Below, in pieces: positions 31,942 through 42,018 of a stretch of 64,000 nucleotides of DNA. Position numbers and translations under genes: made by a program. The DNA is taken from positions 1 to 64,000 of the forward strand of contig JALLLS010000044.1 of NCBI GenBank assembly GCA_025094145.1, given 5' to 3'. Source of the stretch: Spinellus fusiger (taxonomy: Eukaryota > Mucoromycota > Mucoromycetes > Mucorales > Phycomycetaceae). The notes below the pieces were generated by a model, which worked only from the letters and a program-made list of their open reading frames with translations, ran no database searches and was not told where the DNA came from. Each line of letters starts with the position of its first letter. The stretch's first letter is position 1.

Positions 31942-33017
31942 TGTCAAAGGCATAATCCTCAACTAGAAACTCAAGAGTTTATAATAAGCTTGAAAAAAGA
32001 GAGTACTGGGGTGTTTAATGGCTTGAAAAAAGAAGATTACTCCATGGGTAGCATTTCAAATGTCATTGGCATTAGCAAGACTACTGTCCAAAAGATCATT
32101 AGTAGAATCAAGACTACTGGTACACCTTTACCAAGACCTAGTTCTGGTGCACCAAAAAAACTAAACGAGAGAGACCTCAGACGACTTGAGGCCATTCTAA
32201 GAGGCAACCCATCTGTCTCCTATAACTATATAGTTTTTGAACTTAAAGGACATGAGATAATCATCTGTAGAGCAACATTCATCAAATATATCCATTAGAT
32301 CAGGTTTGGTTCCTACTTTGCAGCACACAAGCCAAGGGTGTCTGAAGAAAAAAACATGAAAAAAAAGACTTTGTTGGGCGAAGGAACGGGTCAATTGGAC
32401 TCCTGAGGACTAGAAACGCATTGTAGGGTCTGATGAGTCACGGTTTGAAGTAGAGGGTTACCATGGAGGGGTCAGAGTGATTCGAAAGATCGGAGAGAGG
32501 TATAAGGCTACTCATATCATACCTATAACCAAAATGGGAGAAAGGTAGCATAATGATCTGGAGCTACTTCTGGGCTGGTGGATTTGGGCCTTTGATCTTT
32601 ATTGATAGCACTGTAAATCAGGACATATATGTCAACATTTTGGCAGGAAAATTTCTACTATGGTTCATTAAATTGAATGAGAAAAAAGATAAGGACTTTA
32701 TATTCCAAGAAGATGGGGCTAGCTGCCATGATGGGACCTATGCCAGAGGGTGGAAAGAGACACATCAAATTAGGGTTCTTTGATTACTGGTCCACTCAAA
32801 GCCCTAATCTCAACACAATTGAACATCTCTGGAGATGTCTTGGAAATAATAATTAAATAAAGAAAGGGTATCTATTACCAATATTGAAAGTGTGAAGGCT
32901 CTACTTGCAGCGGAGTGGAAGAGAGTTAGTATTGAACTTGTACAAGAATAAATTCAAAGCATGACAGAAAGATACCAGACAGTCATTGATGCCAAAGAAG
33001 ACCATACAAAGTATTAA
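31942..33017 (+). pseudogene. Tc1-like transposase, multiply broken
   Basis: The N-terminal HTH (SISNVIGISKTTVQKIISRI) and the second DNA-binding helix region (LNERDLRRLEAIL) are open from 31,990 to 32,298. The core follows in several frames: RIVGSDESRFEVEG (first Asp intact), MIWSYFWAGG, FIFQEDGASCHD (second Asp), SPNLNTIEHLW (Glu) and the tail YQTVIDAKEDHTKY with stop at 33,015-33,017. Stops occur before the first Asp and near 32,550, with frameshifts near 32,540 and 32,780. It is the same family as the element at 3451-4814, but from a separate copy with an unmutated first Asp. Terminal repeats were not identified. Confidence 0.85.
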
Positions 33018-33899
33018 TTGTATTATTATTTTATTGTCTATAATTAAAGATGTTGCTCTTTAGTATGCTTGAGTTTGAAGCTTCTAGATCAAATGTATAG
33101 TATTTTATTTAATGTTGAACATATCCTATCTATCTATTTACTGATATTCATATTCAAAGGTATTCAATTCAATTGAGTGTGGCTTTATAAAAGACAAGAA
33201 AACAAAGTATTTGGACCTTCTATATTTAATTGATCATGACAGTCTTTACATCATCTTTCCTGTGGTTTATCTATTCTTCTTTATCTTTCTATTGTTATTA
33301 AAAATAAGTACTTAATTGTATTATAAACATAATCATTCTTATGGGTTGAGTCTATAAACTAAAATAGGAATATTTCTTTATTTTCAAACTACAAACAGGT
33401 TCTTTAGTTTCATGGTATATCTTTTATGACAACCATTTGAGTAATTCCCAACAAGTATATTTTAAACTGATGATTAGTGGGAGGGAAAGGGTATATCTAT
33501 ATTTTGTACAAAAATAAAGGTATTATTGGTGTAATTCAGATTTGATTCATTTATGTGAAGGATTGATTATTATCTAACATCTAATCTACTGACAATAAAG
33601 GCTATGTCTGAAGTCTTTGTGTATTTTATTAGTGCCATAACAGTAGCTACATGATATTTGACATAATAAATGCTTTTATCCTTGTTCTTTGTTCTTTATG
33701 TTATTCATATTATCCAACTTCTTTGTGAGTCAATTCTATCGAACAAGTCCTTGCAATATTCTTACTGAGCCTGGGTAGCCACATCTCCCTGTTCACATGT
33801 CGGAATTGCTATTGATCGGATCTTACCGTGAAACTATTGTAGATGAGTCAAATAAAAGTAGTGGATCACTGTTGAAGTTTTGGTTTTTGTACGTACTTC

Positions 33900-33936
<37 letters not shown>

Positions 33937-34481
33937 GAAAATTGTTACTATTATTCAAAGAAGACTTCTATTAGATCTGATAAGTGTAAGGATTGTTTTC
34001 CTTTAATAATCCAGACCAACAAACAGAAATCCTTATCTTTTTGCCATGTCATTTTTTTAGTTGAAATTATCTCCTTGTAGACCTCTTTACTTTATACCCA
34101 TCGTTTTTATTTTTATTTATTCATTAGTAGGCATTTTTAGAGCCTGCTCCATAGTATTCATCGATCCTTTTCTATCAACTACACTATCATGCATGCTGAG
34201 CATAGATCCATAATTTACAGCGGACACTAACACAACATCAGGATGCATCTATGCCCTTTATAGACAACGACCGAGACAATAGAAATTACCAATACATTAT
34301 TATTGAAACACAAGAAGGTATGATAATAACTCCAAGTAGGAAAAGAAAAGAAAAGAATAGAGTGTCTATACATTTTTTTTTATAATTAAAGCAATAACAA
34401 CAACTGGGAAGCTTGTAAATACACTGAGTCAAGTAGTATATATATATATATATCAGTGCATTAATACATAGTAGATTCATA
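33018..34481. other. AT-rich spacer downstream of PWP1
   Basis: No gene recognised. It contains (TTA)n at 33,901-33,936 and (TA)n at 34,437-34,453. The PWP1 3' untranslated region probably occupies the last few hundred bases. Confidence 0.4.
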
Positions 34482-36444
34482 TTATACGTCATCCTCATCC
34501 ATGGACTCATCCTCATCCTCCTCATTGCCTTGGTCCATTTCAGCCTCAGGAATCTCTTCATCTTCGCTGTCCTCCTCCTCTTCATCATCAGGAAGTGTAA
34601 TGGGTGCCTTTTCTTCTACAGGCTCTGCTCCAGAGACAGCTCCTGATACACCACGGAAGGCGTTTCTTACACCTGCATTGGTGGACATGTCCCATACATG
34701 CAATTTACCATTGGAACCAGCCACAGCCAGCTGGAAGGGAGAATCCACACAGAACTGTGTACTGAAGATTTTACCCTACATATATTCATTCATCATACAT
34801 ACAGACAGACAGACAGACACATTGAGTCCCATGGTTATATATCTATAGAAAAGGCAACATCTTCCTGCTGCTGCTTCTGACATACCAATTCAAAGTTTCT
34901 GCTTGTCACCATACTAGGCTTGTTATCAGCTGTGTTCCATACTTTGATCAGCTTATCCACACCACCCGTTGCAATACATCCAGGCACAATGGGGCTCACA
35001 TCTAAAGCACTCACAGCACCATCATGGGCTTGAAGGGTGAAAATAGCCTTGTTGCCCACACCCTGAGTCACAGCACGAACATCATAGTACTGAATCAACC
35101 CATCTTCCATGGCGACATAGAAGTTGTTGGGGTTGTGTGGATCCCATCGCAAGGCCTCGACATCACTCGACAGCTTCCATCTGGACTGTTGTGCAGGAGA
35201 ACGAGCATCCAACACACACACAGTCTTATCATAGGAACCTGTCAAGAACACAGTGGGTTCTGCTGGATGCCATGATACAGACTGGACCTTGTCTTTGTGG
35301 TGGTTGTAGGATTGCACACAGGCAGATGTGGTAAGATCCCACAGTTTGACGGTGGTGTCAGCAGAAGAAGACAAGAGGAAGTTTCTAATCGATGAAAGAG
35401 GTCAGTTATAAAAACATATGAAATAACACACACACACACACACAACTCTCCTTTTCTTTCTTTCTTTCTTTCTCTATAAAGAATAGAGCGCCTTGTTGCC
35501 TACCTGTGATTCTTGTTCCATGAAAGATCCATAATAGCATCCACATGGTACTTGTCATTGACCTTTTTCATTCTCTTCTTCTTCTTATCGACATGACCAA
35601 GAATAGCAGAAGGAAACATAACATCCACCATATCCAAATCCCAAATCTCAATGCCAGGCTCAAATGTACCAATGGCCACATAGTTGCCGGTGGTTTCTTG
35701 GCCCAGCTTGGGACCAGTATGGAAATCAAGCCACTCAAGACAGAGAGGGAAAGAAGGAAGCATAATGTCGTGGTGGACATACATGTTGTCCTGCTTCTCT
35801 TCAAAGACATACACCTCAAGATGGGAAATGTCGTCTTCTGTCTTGGCAGCAAGCAGCAAGTTGTCTGTAGGCAGGACTTCAAGTTCTTGGCGTTCATCTG
35901 CCTCATCCACACTGTTTTTTAATGTAATATAAGGATCTTCGCTTTCATTGGCATAGTAGGAAAGATCTTTGATGTTGGAGAAGATACCGATTTCTACAGA
36001 CCGCCACAAAGAAGAAAGAAGAAAAAGAAAAGAAAAAAGAGGGTATTTAGTTCCATGCCATATGTGAGAAGTTCTCTCTTGGATTCAGTTTTGCCTACTT
36101 TTGTGCTTGTCAGCCTCAATTTCATCGTCGTAGGCGTCCAAGTTATATTTTGCCATTTCGTCTTCATCCTCCTTTGCAGCCCTATTCCAAGAAAGAAAGA
36201 AAGAAAAAAAGAAATATCAATCCATCGATCGGGAACAGGTGCTACACTCTAAAGTTATTACTTACACCTTCTTGGCCTCACCGTCTACTGCCATGCCTTG
36301 AGCCTCGTTCAAATCATTCTGAGCGTCTTCCAGTTGCTCTGCTGCCAGCTGACTGATTCTCTCGTATTCTTTTTCGTCCAAATTGTATTTCTCGGGGTTC
36401 TGGAGAGAGGCCCCTTTACGAATCCACTGAATAGCCGAGATCAT
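34482..36444 (-). CDS. PWP1: Periodic tryptophan protein 1 (WD40, ribosome biogenesis)
   Basis: Five exons (36,266-36,444; 36,099-36,181; 35,504-35,993; 34,886-35,384; 34,482-34,775) give 514 aa. A nucleolar WD-repeat protein needed for rRNA transcription and processing. The N-terminus MISAIQWIRKG and the linker MAKYNLDAYDDE are typical. YYANESEDPYITLK follows, then WD repeats with IWDLDMVD, TVKLWDL, SYDKTVCVLD, IQYYDVRA, LIKVWN and LHVWDM. The tail is a long acidic run (EEEEDSEDEE and after). Intron phases agree at every junction. The final intron (34,776-34,885) could be misread as coding, but removing it gives the family segment GKIFSTQF. Confidence 0.93.
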
Positions 36445-37635
36445 GGTGCAGGAGGGAGTGGAAGTCGAGTGTCTTTTTTTTTGTGATGTGGAAAGGATTA
36501 GCAGTAACAGAGGACTGCTTTTTTTTTGGCAAGGACTCAACACTGAGGAACAAGTCGAAAAATAGATTAAGACAGTCACGGATGCCCTCGCCTTGTTGAA
36601 TTATTTTTAATTATTAAGTATTTATTAAGTATTTATTAAGTATTTAGTATTTATTATCATTATTTATTATCATCAACGACTACGACTTAAAATAGCAATC
36701 AGTATCTGTGCCTGAAGAAATGCCACTTGTTTGGAATTCCTGCTGATGCCTAGTGCCTTAATGGCTGCTATTTTATCCTGTGGGCTGCCCTCTGCTGTAG
36801 ACACTCTACACACCCAAAGATTTTTCTGGTCTTTAAGCGATGATATCTCCTTCCTTTTACGAGGGTCCCAAATTTTGCCCTTTTATGGAATACCTCAATA
36901 TCAAATTATATTATCAATAAAAATATTGTTTATGAATAAAATTGTTTATTGTAATAATATAGCTAATAATACTGTAGCTAATAACATACTATTACTATAG
37001 CCACTGCTGTTCTAGGTGTATTCCTTCATAGCAATAGAATTTACACCCTAAAAGCCTTATAATTTATTCTTGGGAGATAGAGAACCATGCTCAGGAGTAT
37101 ACCCTAGACAGCCTAGACACCTTAGACAGTATAGAAGGAAGAAGACCACCTGAGACTGACTTGAGAAAGAGTCTTTACTTATCTAATAACAGAAGAGTGT
37201 ATTAGTAATAATTCAATCAAGAGAGATAGTATGCTTACCTTGTACTTAATACTTGTCTTGGGAATAATGAGCCATGTTTTATCTATTGGAAGAAGAGTCA
37301 GTACTATGTCTTATGGATTACAATGAGCTCAAGCCCAGATGAAGACACTGCTTACCTTTTTATCACTAGAATAGTCCTTGGTGGTGTCTATCACCTCCTT
37401 CTATTGATTCTCTTTGTTAATAATAGCACATTACCTTGCTCAGTTATGCTCGTATTGAAGAGTACTTGATTGTTATACTGTGGGCTTATGGATAGCACAT
37501 GTTAAACATTAAATACAGTGATTGAGTTGCAATGTCAGGTTTACTTCTTCCTTTTATCCAACCTTATAGTGTTTAATTGGACAGTCCATAGTCAATGCTA
37601 AAACAGACAGACAGACAGTGAAAATGTTCTTTTCA
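36445..37635. other. PWP1 promoter and AT-rich spacer
   Basis: Upstream of PWP1 lies a TATTTATTAAG repeat (36,612-36,655). Beyond it, to 37.6 kb, there are no supported genes; the sequence is AT-rich with stops in all frames. Confidence 0.4.
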
Positions 37636-38410
37636 AACACATTAGCCAACAAAACAAATAGTGTGATTTTATTGTTCATGTATTTCCTTATAAATCTTAA
37701 AGATCTTCTGTCAATGAGACAAGAGACATGTAGGACCTCGTAAGGCTGGCTACTCATACAGAAGCTAGCAGGAAACAGAAGTATATGAGGAAACAGAAAG
37801 AAAACAAAATAAAGCAAAATAGAGAGAATAAAAAAGAAGAAACCACAATATGAGAGATGAAAAGAACAAAGAACAAAGACAGGAAGAAGATGCCAGTGCA
37901 AGGGTAATATGACATACACATAGAGTACATTAATACATTTTGAACTAATTATTTTTTACTATTATTCTATTATTAAAAAGGGGTATTGGCACCTAAGAAT
38001 ATTGGAGTATGATCCTGCCAAACTACCAGTTGTTGCTTATGGCACAGGAATAAAGGTGAAAGATGCCGCCAAGTTCAAAGGTCATCGTGTTGGTTTGACG
38101 AGAGTTTTATATCAATCATTGAAAAAAGAGACAAAAAGATGGAGATTTTCTTATGGTTGATGTTGATAAATTTCGAACATAGAGGGTAAACATAATTGAC
38201 CTCTTACCCAATATGAGAAGCTCTTCTAACCTTATAACACAAATAACCTCACCGAGGTATTAGTGAATTTCAACAGTGTCCACGCTTGCCAAAGTTGTGG
38301 AATTGTTTGGAACAGAGATGTGAATGCATCAAAAAATATCTATACAACTGCAGAAGAGTGTTTAAAGGGTCTCCATCGACCAGTTCCATTCTGTAGAAAA
38401 GAATAGATAT
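37636..38410 (+). pseudogene. TnpB/Fanzor-like (OrfB zinc-ribbon) nuclease relic
   Basis: In the plus strand, through stops and frameshifts, are pieces in the order of eukaryotic TnpB/Fanzor-type proteins. They are a basic Lys/Arg-rich stretch (37,760-37,900), YDPAKLPVVAYGTGIKVKD and FKGHRVGLTRVLYQSLKKE (38,010-38,130), LMVDVDKFRT (38,150-38,180), and a C-terminal zinc-ribbon/RuvC-III block (38,270-38,405) containing CQSCGIVWNRDVNASKNI. The last Asp (NRDVNA) fits the RuvC-III position. The usual VDEFRTS Glu reads Lys, followed by a stop, and the first zinc-ribbon cysteine pair is lost. It is therefore inactive. I infer Fanzor-like from motif recall. Related fungal proteins are often labelled only transposase. 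Confidence 0.6.
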
Positions 38411-40367
38411 TTGTATTCATATTATATATCGCCACATCGAAAGTGGTTTCCTCCAGGATTCAGATATTTACAGGTAAATCTACATCATTATTTGTTTAAA
38501 AACTAACATGAATACATAATTTATTTTTGCTCCTCAAATCGATGTATCATTTCTTAAACAATTGTAGTTTGACTATTTCCCTTTATATCCTAAAGATCTC
38601 CTGGTGTGTAGACAGGAAAATGTATCGTATATTTTATATCTCTCGTGGAGATTGTTTTTTTTTAATGCTACAGATAGTGGGAAGATACTGGTACAGCAGT
38701 GGCACAGCTCATTTACTCTGCTTTCACTCTTTTCCTTAACATGTACGCAAAAAAATAAAGAATAAAACAAAACAAAAAGAATAAAAAGAGGGGGGGAGAA
38801 GGGTAAACTTAAGCACTCGGGGACTGTCCTTTTCATACAATAGAAAAGAACGAAATGAAGTAAAACACATGTTCTGCTAAGAAGAATAGTAAAATGTGAA
38901 ATTACAATTAACACATCTTTATTACAAATGATTTATAGTCAGTGGCAGATTGACAAGAAATGGTTTTGTGCTCCATCCATGCAGTTAAGCAGAATACGCC
39001 ACACCTTCCACCAATAGAAAGCAGCCATGTCTGTGCTGTGTCGAGAACCTTATTTCTATTTTTAAGTTGTAGCCACTGTCTATTCTCAGGACAGTTCACT
39101 GGTGCAGAGCCGTATCGTTACTTTATGAACTGTGATTTAAGACCCAGTCCTCCTTTTCCCCTTTTTGTTTTATGTCCAGGCGTAAAGATATTACTCTTAA
39201 AGAGGCTCATTCTTTCTTTCTTTCTTTCTTTTTCCTTTGTTTGTTTCTAGACAGTAGAATCCACAAAGAGAAGTAGATGTACTCAACTAATAGAGAAACA
39301 AAACAAGAGAGAAAGAGAAGGAAAGAAAAAAGACTATTCACACGCCCTGACTGGAGTATTATTATGTGGTGAACTACGGAGCATGAATGCTACGGACCTT
39401 CTTAATTGGGCCAAGTTCCCGGCACACTATTAAGGGGATCAACCTTTTTTTTAAAAAAAAGATATAGAAAAAAAATAAAAATAATTATAATTATAATCCA
39501 ATGTGCTGCCTATTTCCCTGTAGTTTTAGATGACAAATTTCTCTGTTTTAAAATAATAGAACGCGTCAATTCTTAGATAAGATCCATAGTATTTGTCGCT
39601 AGCTATAATAGTTATAATAGTTATAATAGTTATAATAGTTATAATAGTTATAATAGTTATAATAGAAGAAGAACACTCTTCTCTCTTTGTAGGTATTAAA
39701 ACAAGACGCGTTCAATCATTGCCATGGTAACCCATTACTTGTGGCCATTGTCTTGTATTTATCCCTTCCTTAGTGATGAGTGTAACATGCATGAGTTTCA
39801 AGCATGTTTCTGCTGCTTGGAGTGCACTGCTATTCTGTGGCTGAACAGATGACTTTTAGCTATTTTTATTGGTAGTCTCTGATCTACTCTGCCAATAGAA
39901 TCACTTGCATCCAACAGCAAAATACACCGAGTGGCGGTGGACTGTCTTTTTTAGAGTCGCTTTTTCCAAAAATAGCAAGACAAGGCGATGTACTAGAAAG
40001 TGACTTTTTTTTTTCTTTTTTTCTGCAGATAGAAATCCTCATTGGCTGAACTTTGTGTCCTGTTTCTAAATCGAAAGTGGGTCCCGAAGGAAAAGAGCCC
40101 GCCTCATCTACTGTTCTCTCGGATTCATCGGAAAATAAACGCGCTCCGGGAACTGAAAAGAATAGAAGAAGAGGAACACACGATCTGCTTTGACGTGTCC
40201 TCCCCCCCCCCAAAAAAAAATAGTAGTAGTGGTAGTATTAGTATTAATATTAGTATGGAGTCTGCTTCCTTATTATGCATAGGAGAATGGAGAGTGAAAA
40301 AAATACCAATAAATAGACACCTTCCTGGGCACATTTCTGATGTCCTCTACCCCTTCTTCTTCTCAAG
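38411..40367. other. Spacer and promoter of the C2/CBM gene
   Basis: No supported gene. It contains a 10-bp tandem repeat TTATAATAGT (39,603-39,665, about six copies). A pyrimidine-rich leader runs straight into the ATG at 40,368, typical of strongly transcribed fungal genes. Sequence near 40,040-40,150 is unusually G/C-rich and may be a 5' untranslated exon; this was not resolved. Confidence 0.4.
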
Positions 40368-41606
40368 ATGTATAACAACAACAACAGCAACAACTCCACC
40401 TCCTTTTCCTCCTCCAACTCCACCTCCTTCTCCTCCACCTATATTGAGAAGGACGGACAGGCTGTGTACAGTGCCACTTCCTCCCACTCTAGCCAAAGCA
40501 CCACATTGACCATTGTTGCTCAGGGTGCATCCGAGTTGGTCAGTGTAGAGACCATGGGCAAGCAAGATCCTTTCCTCCAGTTCTCCCTGAACCACTTGGA
40601 CGCCAAGTCCTACCAAAAGACCTTTACCCACAAGAACGGAGGTGCTCAGGCCACATGGAACCAGACCTTTGTTCTCCCTCTCCAGGGCCAACCCGACCTC
40701 TTCATTGAAGTGATGGACGAGGAGACCACCTTTGCCGAGGTCATTGGATTTGCTGCCATCCCCATCAACCAGGTGGTCCATGCCCAGGGTGCCAGTCTGA
40801 ACGGTGTGTTTGATATCTTTTCCATCAACGGAAAGCGTGCTGGTCAGGTTCACTTGACCTTGTCCGCTCAGGGCTTCCCCAACTCTGCTGCTGTCCACCA
40901 GCAACAGCAAGTGGTGCGTGGTCAGACCTACGTCAACCAGGAACACTTGAAGCGCGTTAAGGGTCTTAGAAACAAGTCATTGGGCACTGACATTGCTGCC
41001 GGTCTTTTGGGTGGTGCTCTTGCTGTGGGTGCTGGATTCCTCGGCAACAAGATCTACAATGACCAGAAGCATGCTGAGAGCGAACGTCAGGAGCAAGAGC
41101 GTCAGAGAGAAGAGGAAGAGAACACTCGTAGACAGGAGCGCGAGAACTTTGACCATGAGCGTCAGGAGTTTGAGGAGAGAAAGTCTTCTTATGAACAGCA
41201 GCAGCAGCGCGAACAGCAGCAGGGCCATAGAGTCCAACAGTCTCACACTAGCTACGAGGAGCGCAACCAGTCTGAAAACCACCAGTCTCAGTACAACAAG
41301 TCCCACAACGAGAAAAAGAGCAACAAAAAGCACAACAAGAAGAGTGGTTCTGACTCTGGTTCTGGTTCTGACTCTGACTCTGACTCTGACTCTGACAATG
41401 AGAAGCGTTCCAAGAAAGGCCACAACAAGAAGCGTGACAACAGCTGTGATCGCAAGAGCAGTGGCAGAGAATGGGATCCTGTTGGTACTTATGCCGCTGG
41501 TGATCGTGTCAAGTACCACGGCCACTCCTATGTCTGTCTCCAAGGTCACTCCTCCAACCCTACCTGGAAGCCTGATGTTGCTCACTCTCTCTGGGAAAGC
41601 GCATAA
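40368..41606 (+). CDS. C2-domain / glycine-zipper / coiled-coil / chitin-binding-module protein (412 aa)
   Basis: A single exon with strongly C-ending codon choice, unlike its neighbours. Residues 1-45 are Asn/Ser-rich. Residues about 46-166 form a C2 domain (LTIVAQGASELV, GKQDPFLQFSL, TWNQTFVLPL, LFIEVMDEE). Residues 207-229 (DIAAGLLGGALAVGAGFLG) form a glycine-zipper-like hydrophobic segment, followed by a long Glu/Arg/Gln-rich coiled coil (234-300) and a Ser-Asp repeat (about 329-345). Residues 368-411 (REWDPVGTYAAGDRVKYHGH and YVCLQGHSSNPTWKP) are a carbohydrate-binding module of the CBM5/12 chitin-binding type. There is no N-terminal signal peptide, so how the chitin-binding end reaches the wall is unclear; insertion through the zipper segment is possible. 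Function unknown: perhaps a cortical membrane-to-wall linker. Expression level is inferred from codon bias and the leader. Confidence 0.88.
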   Translation: MYNNNNSNNSTSFSSSNSTSFSSTYIEKDGQAVYSATSSHSSQSTTLTIVAQGASELVSVETMGKQDPFLQFSLNHLDAKSYQKTFTHKNGGAQATWNQTFVLPLQGQPDLFIEVMDEETTFAEVIGFAAIPINQVVHAQGASLNGVFDIFSINGKRAGQVHLTLSAQGFPNSAAVHQQQQVVRGQTYVNQEHLKRVKGLRNKSLGTDIAAGLLGGALAVGAGFLGNKIYNDQKHAESERQEQERQREEEENTRRQERENFDHERQEFEERKSSYEQQQQREQQQGHRVQQSHTSYEERNQSENHQSQYNKSHNEKKSNKKHNKKSGSDSGSGSDSDSDSDSDNEKRSKKGHNKKRDNSCDRKSSGREWDPVGTYAAGDRVKYHGHSYVCLQGHSSNPTWKPDVAHSLWESA

Positions 41607-42018
41607 ATAGGAGGACAGAATAACAAAATAACAAAATAACTGTATATTTCTATTTCAACTTTCTCTTATGAACCATTTTGTGAATAATGAACAATAAAAA
41701 ACCCCCGAGTTGGTTTTTGTGATAAGGAATAGAGTGTCTATTTTATTCTATCTATCTGTATCTATCTATATGTATATATGTATACGTATATATGTATATA
41801 AAAGAGCCCCTAGTAGAAACATCGTCTTTACTAGCTTACTCTATCCTATAAATACAGTGTAGTCTTTGAAAGAAGGATCTTTATTCAGCCTTCTTGTGTA
41901 TAGGTATGGAATCCCTGTCCAATCCTTACTCAAATGAACCCTTCCTCTTTATGTTCAAAAGGGAACCCATGGAAATCCACGCATGTCTACTATAAACAAA
42001 CACAACTTATCACTGTTG
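41607..42018. other. Convergent 3' region (C2/CBM gene / ATM1)
   Basis: Two stop codons face each other across 412 bp. The C2/CBM gene side carries AATAAAAAACCCCC near 41,692, a likely polyadenylation signal. TATCTATC and TATATGTA repeats lie at 41,747-41,800. Confidence 0.5.

Noticed and set aside
40347..40946. Long minus-strand frame opposite the C2/CBM gene
   Set aside because: It mirrors the C-ending codons of the plus-strand gene, has no domain of its own, and the plus frame encodes clear C2 and CBM domains.
40977..41610. Two further long frames over the coiled-coil part of the C2/CBM gene
   Set aside because: Products of repetitive GAG/CAG/TCT codons read in other frames; Arg/Ser/Thr or Val/Leu monotony without domain features.
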